From Symsagittifera roscoffensis (taxonomy: Eukaryota > Xenacoelomorpha > Acoela > Convolutidae), in the NCBI RefSeq assembly GCF_963678635.1, contig NC_087062.1:73995345-74059344 (forward strand): 64,000 bases of DNA. Direction: 5' to 3'. Each line of letters begins with the position of its first letter. Positions within the stretch are counted from its first letter, which is position 1. The translations under genes were made by a program, and so were the position numbers. The notes under the pieces were generated by a model, which saw only the letters and a list, made by a program, of their open reading frames with translations, was not told where the DNA came from and searched no databases. Below, piece after piece: positions 45,923 to 54,375 of the stretch.

Positions 45923-46336
45923 CAGGGGCGGATTTAGGCGAGGGGGCGGACGCTCCCTCTCAAGGATTTGACCCCCTGCCGACCCAAAGGGTGCCCCCCT
46001 TTGTACTACTTTGAGATATCCATTTTTGGTGACAGAACCTAAAATTTTTCTAAAGGCGCCTTTGGCGCCAACATATACTAATTTTAAGGGGGGAGCGCGC
46101 CGAAAAAACTCAATTTTTGGTCAAAGTTTTCCAAAAAGTGCCTAAAAACATTTTTTTCGGCCTGTTTTTTCAAAATTTTGCCTGCGGCACAGAAATTTTG
46201 GTCGAAATTGAGTCTTTGTAGTGCTTTGGGAGAGCTCGGAAAATTAATTTGCTGGACCTAAAAAAAAGTGGACAAAATTTTCGAAATTTTTTTGAAAATC
46301 CTCTTCCCCCTAGAGAAAATCCTAGACTCGCCCCTG
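45923..46336. mobile_element. hAT-type MITE, 414 bp
   Basis: Left end CAGGGGCGGATTTAGGCG, right end ATCCTAGACTCGCCCCTG, flanked by the perfect 8-bp direct repeat AAGCCAAT (45915-45922 and 46337-46344), the duplication length of hAT elements. No transposase. Confidence 0.85.
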
Positions 46337-47600
46337 AAGCCAATACCCATAAGTTGGCAACAGAGTTGTTTGCCGAACAAGAAAGAACACAATTGAAGGA
46401 TGGAATACATCATGCCAGGAGGACCGATTGGGCGGAAATAGCAATCAGCCAATCAGAATTGATTATTGAAGAACTGTAAAGAAACCGTGAAAACCTCAAA
46501 AATATAAAATATTTCGCGCTTTTAGTTATTATATTGGCAAAAACGTGCAAAAAATTGCAAAAATGTATAAAAACAACAACAATATGCTAAGTTTTCATAT
46601 TGTCCCTGATTGCGTGCGAGTTAGAACAAGTTTTATAGTTGCCAAAGAGAGCGGTGGTTAAGTGGTTACTGCTCCATCTCTTCAAACAGTCAAAACAGTC
46701 AGAAGCGCCAAAACAGTCAGAACTGATTGCCAAAACAGTCAGAAGCGCAACCGCAGGGACGCAACAGCAGTGCTCGGGGGCGCAAGCTTAAGCATCATGG
46801 GCACGACAAGAATGTCCATCGTCTCTCGATGATTCAAGTTCAGCTTATTCAAGGGTTTCATAAAATAAAAAAACTTAAAGACAAATTAACCGACAAATTA
46901 ATCGTCAAAGTAAAAACAAATTAACCGCAGGCAAAAACGACTGATATTTTTCTACGAGTATCACATTCACAAAACCAAATTATCAATCATCGGTAGAAGC
47001 TATTTCACTAATCAGTTTTTCACATTCTTTGAAAAATAACGTTTGGCTTCATCCAATTTTACGAGAAAACTATCGATGAAATCGTCAACAGCAATATTTT
47101 CACCCCATTTCGGAAAAACGAAAAACAGTTTATCTTGGGAGAAAAAAATATCTGCTATCACTGTCAGAAAAAATTGCGGACTAAAAACTTGATAAAATGA
47201 GGGCTATCTTTGAAATTTTATTTTCGGGATCTCAACATCAACGTGGGTTCTGCTTTTTGTTTTACGAATAAAGCCTTAGAAAACTTGCTGAAAACCGACT
47301 CAATTTTTGGCAATGGCAGTTTGAAACCAGAACCTCCACCATTTGACGTTTTTGCAGTTATGATCATTGGAGAGCGTTTGATGTGCTCCTCTTGAAAGAA
47401 AGTAGCAAGACTAGTAAGAAAGTATTCCTCATTTAAAACATCTTGTGAATTTTTTCTTTTAAACTTCGAAGAATACATTCTTAATAGCTTTGCTGCTTTC
47501 TTTCAAAAGGAGCACACATCAAACGCTCCCCAATGACCATAACCGCAAAAACATACAAACTTAACCAAATGGTAGAAGTTCTGGTTCTGGGCGTTTTTGG
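46337..47600. other. Non-coding stretch with short repeats and an inverted repeat
   Basis: A short direct repeat 'aaaacagtcagaa' occurs three to four times at 46685-46745. An inverted repeat with arms 47328-47399 and 47497-47586 encloses about 100 bases. No gene recognised. Confidence 0.5.
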
Positions 47601-47775
47601 GCACTTTTTGGAAAATTTTGGCGCGCGCTCCCCCTCAAAACTAGTATATATTGGCGCCGAAGACGCCTTTAGAAACTTTTTAGGGTCGGTCGGCCAAAAA
47701 TGGAATTTTAAAAAGTATCAAAGCGCGACCCTTTGGGTCGGCAGGGGGTCGAAACCATGTAAAAGGTGCCGTCGT
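47600..47775. mobile_element. hAT-family element, left part, interrupted by retrotransposon
   Basis: The sequence 'ggcgcgcgctccccctcaaaact.gtatat.ttggcgccgaagacgcctttagaaa' is the inverse complement of the interior of 45923-46336. It continues after the retrotransposon at 54342 and ends with CCAAATCCACCCCTG at 54375, a terminus of the same family. Its left terminus is not clear. Confidence 0.65.
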
Positions 47776-47988
47776 TAATAAAGAGTTAAGATGTACCAAT
47801 GGTAACTTGAGTATCTAACTAAAGTTAAAAGAGGATAAAAGTAATGTTTGAATTAAAACTGACTGTAGTCTAAAAAGAGCAACTAGTGACTCGAAGTCCA
47901 CTGGACTTCGTAGAGTTATTATTGACTGGTATGTAATTAGGTCATAGAGGTCAAGGTTATAACATACTAAAAATACTGAATCACAACA
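47776..47988 (-). repeat. 3' LTR (213 bp)
   Basis: On the minus strand it begins TGTTGTGATTC and ends CTCTTTATTA. It contains the palindrome CGAAGTCCACTGGACTTCG (47892-47910) and one CCAATGG. Confidence 0.95.
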
Positions 47989-47996
47989 TTCCCCAG
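47989..47996 (-). promoter_or_regulatory. Polypurine tract
   Basis: CTGGGGAA on the minus strand directly abuts the 3' LTR, where plus-strand DNA synthesis is primed. Short but well placed. Confidence 0.7.
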
Positions 47997-48388
47997 TGCA
48001 CGAAAATTAATATCTGCCCGCTCAACGATGTAACCAATATCACACATACACTCCATCTCCCCTCGCTCCACCAGGGCCAAAGAAGAAACAAAACGTAACC
48101 GCATTTAGCACCAATGGATTTTTACAGAGAGTACAAATTACAATGGAGGTAATTATATGGTGATATATACAGGCTACTTACAGGTTTATACAGATATCAA
48201 CACTGACTGTACAAAATGATATGTACAATTGTGGGTTATGTGATGTTTGTACAATTAAAAACAACTAACTAACTCACTAACTAGGTAAATACTACACGAG
48301 AAGAGAAAAAAAAATTAAGTTCTAGGTATCCAATGGATACGAGCTAAATCAAATACGTAACATGTCATGTTACCACAGTTTAAAAGTT
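47997..48388 (-). other. Retrotransposon 3' untranslated region
   Basis: About 390 bases between the end of pol and the polypurine tract, without an ORF; contains two of the CCAATGG sites (48111, 48330). The site at 48330 lies in the 15-base palindrome GTATCCAATGGATAC. Confidence 0.7.
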
Positions 48389-51300
48389 TTAAGAGTCTGA
48401 GACCGTAGAATTGTATCTAGTGTGGAAATTATCCGCTTCTATTCTTACATCGGTGTCGATACCCGAGGAAATGTCGCTAATGTTGTCCTCCTGAGCATTA
48501 CTGGTAACTTCTACCAATGGTGACGATACACATGCCGTCCTTATCGCCTGAGAGGAAGGAGTTGAGAGCTCGTCTTGTGTGGTTTCAGCAACCAAGATCG
48601 TATGACGTGGGATCTCGTCAATGGGTGTTAGATAATCTGAGGGGGACGTCATACCGAATGAAGGAGTTTGTTTCGGACTCTTCGCACCGGAAAACGTAAT
48701 AAGCGGTTCGTCATCGGAGTCTACTGCACTAATCGTCTCCGTACTGAGCGTCACTTGGTCGATAAACTGTCTATCGCCATAGAATTTCGGGGGGCCTGGA
48801 TTTCTTCTAGCACAATGTTTCGAAGATATCGGAGTTTTTGGTGTCTCCACTGTCTTCTCCGGAGAGCTATCCACTCGAATTGGGTCATCGCTTGTCCCCG
48901 TTGGTATATTGACAGTTGTCTCAGTGTTGATCTGTCTTTGTGTAGTACTCCTTGAATGATCTAAATCACTATGAAGTTTAACAGTTGGTGTATTATATAC
49001 CATTTCCGCTTCCGTACCCAAGTAGTCGTCAATGACTTTATCCCAAAGGTCTAACTCTAACGACGAATCAAGATTATTGTCATGTAATTTTGAACCTTTC
49101 GAGGTCGTGTAGAATGGTCTCCTCTTTTTGCTCGAGTTTCCAACCGTTGGTGTGAAAGTCATCGAGGGGCCTCCTATGTTCGAGTCTCGTCTCTTGGAAG
49201 GGGAGTTTCTTTTTCGCTTGCCTGCTAAATCATTAATATTAATTAGCGCTTTCGGTCTTGCCGTGAAGGTCTTAGGAGCTGCCGGTTGGGTTTTGCTAAA
49301 GGCTAAGTCCGATTTTCTTATCACATGTCCGTTATCTAATGTGACCGTATGTTTCGTGTCTGACATGGGTTTATTTCCCAGTGGTTTAAAATAAGGTTCT
49401 CCTTCCTTCCTGTTAACTGTTTTCCTAAACCAGTTACCTCCTTGGCTGAAGGGGTTCGACAGTGGGGCTCGCTGAAGATTTCTATCTACTTTGTCAGCGG
49501 GGTCGCTCTCATAGCCTCTTTCTTCAATTGATCTGTCTTCTAGGTAGCCGTCTTCGAAAGCATCATCAGCCCCCCAGTCTTGTGCTCTGTCCTTCGTTAT
49601 GATTGATTTCCCCTTATCTAAACTAATTGCGTGAGAGACCAAAGATTTCCAGAACGTGTTGGGAGATCTATTAAATTGTTTTGAGAAAGGAGAGCATCCA
49701 ATGGATGGTTGTTTCGTCGAGCGTATGTTCCAAATAATTTTATCAATAGCCGAATTTAAAGATGGTTTTGGATCGTTGAACGACATTGCCAGAAGCTTAG
49801 CTTTGACCGTGTAAATGAGTCTTTCTACTACCCCATTGGATCTATGATCGCCAACCGTACATAAAATTAAATTAATGTTGTTCTTCTCGCAGAAGTTTCT
49901 AAAATCAAACGAAGTAAAACATGACCCATGGTCGGCTCTAATGGACTTTGGAAATCCATGAAGATGGCAGTAATCTGTCATGAAGTTTAAGATTGAAGAA
50001 GTCGAGGTGTTGTTTACTATCTTCGCAGATGGAAACTTTGAAAAACGGTCAATGCATATCAAAAGGTATTTTCCGTTACCCCAGCTCTTGTCCAATGGGC
50101 CGGCGAAGTCTAAATCTACTTCTTCATTTGGTTCGGTCAGGTTCGGTAATTTCTCAGTTTTGTTCTTCCCCAGTAACACTTTTAGGTTCTTACCGGCCAT
50201 TATGCACTGGGTGCAATTCTTTCCATGGTGGTATATCTCTCTGTATAAGTGTGGCCACCAGATGTTTTCTGCCAAGGCTTTCATCCCAAACTGCCCTGGA
50301 TGAGTCTCGTGAAGGAGTGACAGAAAAGGTGATCGTAATGCAGCCGGCACTATCAGTTTGTTATCGTTGAATAACAGCCCTTCTTTCACATGTATGTCCC
50401 TCTGGAAGTTCTTCAAATAGGCACCGAATTTGTCCAATGGTTTGCCTTCGAGTACTGCCTTCTTTACTTCCTTGAGAATTTTGTCTTCGTCCGTCATGAA
50501 TTTAATCAGCTTATTCGAACAATGATCTGATAGTGATAACGGGTTTTCTGGCAATCTGAGATCTCCCTTGTGTTTGGCCAACAGTTTTTTGTGTAAATCT
50601 GACATTATGTCGTTATTAAAACTCAAAAAGATTCCTTTCTTTTCTGCCCTGAGGGAAATTTTTAACACGCTAACCGATGTAATAAAATCTCGTAACAGTT
50701 TTTCTTGATCTGAATTTAATGACTGATTGATTAATAATACTGATTGGGCAAGAAAGAATAAAAAAGTTTTGTCTGAAAGGTAAAAATAATTGAAATCGAA
50801 TTTTGATAAGTTTAAAGGAACACAACCGCTTGTGCAAGACTCTGAACGCGAGTGATTGGAATTACAAATTCTGATAGTGTCGTTTACGTAATTCAGAATA
50901 TTCGAGAAGAACGACCGTTGGATGCTTTGTGATAAATCTTTCTTTCCACCCTTTGGATTATTGCAATCCAAGTTACTAATCGTATTTACATCCAATGGAT
51001 AATACACTTCGTTCTTTTTACAATTATTCTTTTTACAATCTTTATTTACAGAGAGGTTTTCTACAATCTTTTGTACTGTTGCCACTACAAATTCGCTATC
51101 GTAATGTGATGTAGGGAGTGCTTTACCTGAAGGTAATCTCGACAATAAATCTGTAAATCCCATGTCTTTTCCCGGAATGTGCTTGATCTTAAAATTAAAT
51201 GGTAACAGTCGATTTACCCAACGGGTTAATCTGCTATGCATTGTTTTGTTGCTGTGGTTTGCATTTAATGCTAATAATAATGCCTTATGGTCCGTCACAA

Positions 51301-51670
51301 TTTCAAATTCGGCACCATACAAGTAATTTTTAAAATGTTCTGTAGCCCAGACTACTCCCAACAATTCAAGTTCGTTTGTAGAATATTTACTTTCGTGGTT
51401 GTTTAAAAATCGGGAGGCGAATGCTATTGTTACCCAATTTTCTCCATTCCATTGTTCTAGGGTAGCTCCTAAGCCGTTATGGGAAGCGTCTGTCTTGAGT
51501 CTTGACATCCTTTTTATGTCGAAGTGGTTATTCTCTGTTATCTTCACTATCTGTTGTTTTAGTTCTTCAAATGCTTTGGTATGTTCGTCGTTCCATTGGT
51601 AAACTGATTTCTTCACGAGAAGTGGTCGTAGGGGAGAACTTAGGGCGGACAAATTCGGGACGAATTTCAT
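48389..51670 (-). CDS. pol: Retrotransposon pol, second part: RNase H, integrase, C-terminal extension
   Basis: 1,093 residues open in a frame different from the upstream pol segment. Near residue 62 the RNase H domain begins (TDASHNGLGATLEQW, later NELELLGVVWATEHF and VTDHKALL). About residues 450-500 hold the HHCC zinc finger of integrase (HETHPGQFGM ... CTQC). The D,D-35-E core follows (EVDLDFAGPLD, RADHGSCF, NGVVERLI). The remaining roughly 400 residues are low-complexity and hydrophilic, longer than usual for the class, and include KRKRNSPSKRR, a possible nuclear-import stretch. The first residues belong to the end of the reverse transcriptase region, so the listed start is not a true initiation site. 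Confidence 0.93.
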   Translation of the reverse strand: MKFVPNLSALSSPLRPLLVKKSVYQWNDEHTKAFEELKQQIVKITENNHFDIKRMSRLKTDASHNGLGATLEQWNGENWVTIAFASRFLNNHESKYSTNELELLGVVWATEHFKNYLYGAEFEIVTDHKALLLALNANHSNKTMHSRLTRWVNRLLPFNFKIKHIPGKDMGFTDLLSRLPSGKALPTSHYDSEFVVATVQKIVENLSVNKDCKKNNCKKNEVYYPLDVNTISNLDCNNPKGGKKDLSQSIQRSFFSNILNYVNDTIRICNSNHSRSESCTSGCVPLNLSKFDFNYFYLSDKTFLFFLAQSVLLINQSLNSDQEKLLRDFITSVSVLKISLRAEKKGIFLSFNNDIMSDLHKKLLAKHKGDLRLPENPLSLSDHCSNKLIKFMTDEDKILKEVKKAVLEGKPLDKFGAYLKNFQRDIHVKEGLLFNDNKLIVPAALRSPFLSLLHETHPGQFGMKALAENIWWPHLYREIYHHGKNCTQCIMAGKNLKVLLGKNKTEKLPNLTEPNEEVDLDFAGPLDKSWGNGKYLLICIDRFSKFPSAKIVNNTSTSSILNFMTDYCHLHGFPKSIRADHGSCFTSFDFRNFCEKNNINLILCTVGDHRSNGVVERLIYTVKAKLLAMSFNDPKPSLNSAIDKIIWNIRSTKQPSIGCSPFSKQFNRSPNTFWKSLVSHAISLDKGKSIITKDRAQDWGADDAFEDGYLEDRSIEERGYESDPADKVDRNLQRAPLSNPFSQGGNWFRKTVNRKEGEPYFKPLGNKPMSDTKHTVTLDNGHVIRKSDLAFSKTQPAAPKTFTARPKALININDLAGKRKRNSPSKRRDSNIGGPSMTFTPTVGNSSKKRRPFYTTSKGSKLHDNNLDSSLELDLWDKVIDDYLGTEAEMVYNTPTVKLHSDLDHSRSTTQRQINTETTVNIPTGTSDDPIRVDSSPEKTVETPKTPISSKHCARRNPGPPKFYGDRQFIDQVTLSTETISAVDSDDEPLITFSGAKSPKQTPSFGMTSPSDYLTPIDEIPRHTILVAETTQDELSTPSSQAIRTACVSSPLVEVTSNAQEDNISDISSGIDTDVRIEADNFHTRYNSTVSDS

Positions 51671-51729
51671 ATACTGATTGATCGATCCAAAGAAAGACCT
51701 TAGCTCAGATATGTTTTTGGGGTTTGGTA

Positions 51730-51749
51730 GATTTTTAATGATTTTTAAT
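51730..51749 (-). other. pol: 10-bp tandem duplication breaking pol
   Basis: The 10-base unit GATTTTTAAT (+ strand) occurs twice in a row exactly where the two pol frames part. An extra 10 bases shifts the frame by one and leads to the stop at 51735. This is most simply a slippage mutation in this copy. Confidence 0.85.
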
Positions 51750-53018
51750 CGAATCTGACTTTCCCACCAATGGTTTCACGCCCGATTTTGATATCTTGAA
51801 ACCTAGCCACTCTATTTCTTTTTGGAAGAATGCACATTTTTCCCATTTTACCGCCATGTTCTTGTTGTCCAAAATGTTTAAAATGTTTGTTAGTATCGTT
51901 TTGTGTTCATTAAATGAACCTTTCGAAGCTATTAAAAAGTCGTCGATATAACAATTGGTAAAAGGAATATCTTTCAATAAAGAATCCATTACCCTCTGGA
52001 ATTCGTTTGGCATATCGCCCAATCCGTAAAATCCAGTTAAAAACCTATAGATTCCAGTGGTTTCGCCCCCCACGATACTAAAGTTACACTGTTTGCTAGT
52101 GTCTGAGCATAATTGTAGTTGGCTGTATGCGTTCTTTAGATCTAGATTACTAAACCAAACTTCCCCTGACTCTTTGCTTGACAGTTGGAGAGCAATATTA
52201 TCGATCAGTTCATGTATGTTTGGCATCTGGTACTTGTTTTTGAATATCTGATTATTTAATAATTTCGAATCTAGTGCCAACTTGATGCTACCGTCTTTTT
52301 TTCTTGTAATCACAATTGGGCTTATAAAACAATCTTCGTCGCATTTGTTCAACTTTAAGATGTGCCCCTCTTTTTCCATTCTATTTAGTTCCATTTTTAC
52401 GTTATCGAGTAGATGTAAGGGAACTCTTCGACCTTTGTTTTGGATAGGTTTGAATGGGGAGTGGAAATGAGTAACTTTTCTGTCCGAAGGTATTTTTCCC
52501 ACTCTGTTAAATAGCCCTTTGTACCTATGATACAGATTAAGGGTCGTATCTGAATAATTATTTGACTTACACAATTCTGTGTGTGATATGTTGTTGACGG
52601 GTAGTAGAGGCTGTCTTTGGGCTATCTCTATTCCAATTCTCGGGAGATTGTCGTTACCCAGGATGTTCCTCTCATGTCCAGAAGTGATGAAAAATGGGGA
52701 TTCGTCCGCGGTCCATCCATTGGATTGTAACCTCACAACCACCTTCCCGATGATGTTGATTGTGTCGTTAGTGAATCCGCAGTATAATTCCCTCGTTTTC
52801 TTCTCAACTGGCTGAATCTTCAACTGTGGATTTCTCAGCTTCAATTCGTGAAGTACATTTTGTTTCAGGAAACTCACTGGGCTTGCCGAATCCACTGGAA
52901 TATTCAAGTTGACTATCGCGTCGTCTCCCAAACCGATGTTGACAAGTTTTTTTTGTTTCCAAACCATTGGTATCGTAGATTGTTCTAATGTTGAGGACGG
53001 AATAGTCATCGTTATCAC
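51735..53018 (-). CDS. pol: Retrotransposon pol, first part: protease and reverse transcriptase (truncated by frameshift)
   Basis: 427 residues. Around residue 40 is IPVDSASPVSF, with the D-S-A catalytic triad of an aspartic protease. The reverse transcriptase follows with KKDGSIKLALDSK, WFSNLDLKNAYSQL, FYGLGDMPNEF and the active site YIDDFL at about residue 360. The frame overlaps gag by 215 bases and lies +1 relative to it, so expression probably needs a +1 frameshift, as in Ty3. The listed Met is only the first in the frame. The end is premature because of the 10-bp duplication. Confidence 0.93.
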   Translation of the reverse strand: MITMTIPSSTLEQSTIPMVWKQKKLVNIGLGDDAIVNLNIPVDSASPVSFLKQNVLHELKLRNPQLKIQPVEKKTRELYCGFTNDTINIIGKVVVRLQSNGWTADESPFFITSGHERNILGNDNLPRIGIEIAQRQPLLPVNNISHTELCKSNNYSDTTLNLYHRYKGLFNRVGKIPSDRKVTHFHSPFKPIQNKGRRVPLHLLDNVKMELNRMEKEGHILKLNKCDEDCFISPIVITRKKDGSIKLALDSKLLNNQIFKNKYQMPNIHELIDNIALQLSSKESGEVWFSNLDLKNAYSQLQLCSDTSKQCNFSIVGGETTGIYRFLTGFYGLGDMPNEFQRVMDSLLKDIPFTNCYIDDFLIASKGSFNEHKTILTNILNILDNKNMAVKWEKCAFFQKEIEWLGFKISKSGVKPLVGKSDSIKNH

Positions 53019-54129
53019 TTATCCCCTCTTCGGTCCAAGCGTTAATAACTCCACAAAAATTTTCTTCGCTTCTCATCTGAAGATCTTCTGGGGAATATGA
53101 ACAATTCTGACTATTTACAGCTTCATCTACAGTATTTACAGCGGGTTTTCTTCCTTTCGATTTACAAAGTCTTCCAAAATGTCCTTTATATTTACAAATA
53201 TTACACACGATTTCTTTCGCCGGACACACATTCAGATGACCCTTGGTAAACGCATTCCCGCATTTCATACAAGTATTAGATCTTTCTATGTTTAAGCTTG
53301 GTTCCTTTTTAACGTTGTTGAAGTTTTTATACCCTCTTCCACTATTTCCTGTCGTGTTGAAAGATCTAGTCATATTGGTCAGTTTGAGGTGGTTGTAGTA
53401 GCCTTTTTCGTCAATTATAGCTTGGTTTAATGCATCCAATGGATTGAGAGTTTCCGAAAGTAGTCTACGTTGTAAGTCGCAGTTTTTCATGTTAAAGATA
53501 AATACGTCTCTGATCCACTCCTGTTCTGCATTAATTCCAATTTCACATGATCTCGCCAAGTCTGATAACGCGCCCCAAAATTGTTCATAGGATTCTCTAT
53601 CCTTTTGTTTCCTGCTCAATAATTTGTATCGTTCGAATGTTATGTTGGTTGGTTTGATAAAAGCCAATTCTAGCATTTCGTAAAACTCCTTGAATGAGAT
53701 TCCTAGGATTTTTACCCTTGGATGTTTCTGGGCGAAAACTCTTTTGCCTTCCGCTCCTAAGGCCAAGTATAGGATTGACCTTACTTTTTTATCGGCCTCG
53801 TATCTCCTCATTCCTCCGAATTTTCTCTTTTCTTCTGCTAGTCTTTTCTCTTCAGCGTGTTCATAGACTCGCATTGTTTCTTTGTTCCTGGCCTCCCTGG
53901 CTTTCCTCTGTTGGTCAGTTTCTGACTCCTGGGCGCCTTCTAGGATTGGTAACGTCGTCTCCCCTTCCATTGGTTCTTTGAGATTATCTAGGTCTAGGTT
54001 TTCCTTCGCGATAATGGCCAAATGAAATTGGTCTATCCAATTATTCCATTGGGTGGGGGGTTCAACCGTATGGTTCGGCCAAAAGGCGGGTATTCCCCTC
54101 AGGTTCGAATCAGTTGTTGACTGCGCCAT
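52804..54129 (-). CDS. gag: Retrotransposon gag
   Basis: 441 residues. The first half is helical and charged, with capsid-like motifs (FKEFYEMLELAFIKPTNITF, YEQFWGALSDLARSCEIG). Residues about 287-302 form a CX2C...HX3C finger, and residues 309-322 (CNICKYKGHFGRLC) are a standard CCHC zinc knuckle that binds RNA. The start is unusual: the A of the ATG is the last base of the 5' LTR and the TGG is the beginning of the primer binding site, so gag has no leader between the LTR and its start. The next in-frame Met is around residue 54 (KEPMEG); with that start gag would lack conserved N-terminal sequence, but the choice cannot be proven. Confidence 0.9.
   Translation of the reverse strand: MAQSTTDSNLRGIPAFWPNHTVEPPTQWNNWIDQFHLAIIAKENLDLDNLKEPMEGETTLPILEGAQESETDQQRKAREARNKETMRVYEHAEEKRLAEEKRKFGGMRRYEADKKVRSILYLALGAEGKRVFAQKHPRVKILGISFKEFYEMLELAFIKPTNITFERYKLLSRKQKDRESYEQFWGALSDLARSCEIGINAEQEWIRDVFIFNMKNCDLQRRLLSETLNPLDALNQAIIDEKGYYNHLKLTNMTRSFNTTGNSGRGYKNFNNVKKEPSLNIERSNTCMKCGNAFTKGHLNVCPAKEIVCNICKYKGHFGRLCKSKGRKPAVNTVDEAVNSQNCSYSPEDLQMRSEENFCGVINAWTEEGISDNDDYSVLNIRTIYDTNGLETKKTCQHRFGRRRDSQLEYSSGFGKPSEFPETKCTSRIEAEKSTVEDSAS
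54102..54128 (-). promoter_or_regulatory. Primer binding site with second tRNA-Ser-like segment
   Basis: Directly after the 5' LTR the minus strand reads TGGCGCAGTC (54128-54119), complementary to the 3' end of animal tRNA-Ser (...GACTGCGCCA); the Drosophila 17.6/297 group uses the same primer type. Seven bases further on, GATTCGAACC (54111-54102) is complementary to the T-arm sequence GGTTCGAATC. Both segments also encode gag residues 1-12. Confidence 0.75.
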
Positions 54130-54341
54130 AATAAAGAGTTAAGATGTACCAATGGTAACTTGAGTATCTAACTAAAGTTAAAAGAGGATAAAAGTAATGT
54201 TTGAATTAAAACTGACTGTAGTCTAAAAAGAGCAACTAGTGACTCGAAGTCCACTGGACTTCGTAGAGTTATTATTGACTGGTATGTAATTAGGTCATAG
54301 AGGTCAAGGTTATAACATACTAAAAATACTGAATCACAACA
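54129..54341 (-). repeat. 5' LTR (213 bp)
   Basis: Appears identical to the 3' LTR; ends in TTA, whose A also begins the gag ATG. Same palindrome at 54245-54263. Confidence 0.95.
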
Positions 54342-54375
54342 GTCGTCCCCCCTGCCTTTCCCAAATCCACCCCTG
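54342..54375. mobile_element. hAT-family element, right end
   Basis: Begins with the retrotransposon target duplication GTCGT and ends CCAAATCCACCCCTG; continues 47600-47775 across the insertion. Confidence 0.65.

Larger units (their letters stand above)
47776..54341 (-). mobile_element. Ty3/Gypsy-class LTR retrotransposon
   Basis: 6,566 bp on the minus strand. LTRs of 213 bp at both ends appear identical; 5-bp target duplication GTCGT at 47771-47775 and 54342-54346. Domain order in pol is protease, reverse transcriptase, RNase H, integrase, which defines the Ty3/Gypsy (Metaviridae) arrangement. No envelope gene. The primer site and polypurine tract are in place. The identity of the LTRs indicates recent insertion, but pol has a frameshift, so this copy is probably not autonomous. 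Base composition is more balanced than the host flanks. Confidence 0.95.

Noticed and set aside
48500-53980. Plus-strand open frames of 60-125 codons opposite gag and pol
   Set aside because: Shadows of the coding strand of the retrotransposon; no independent support.
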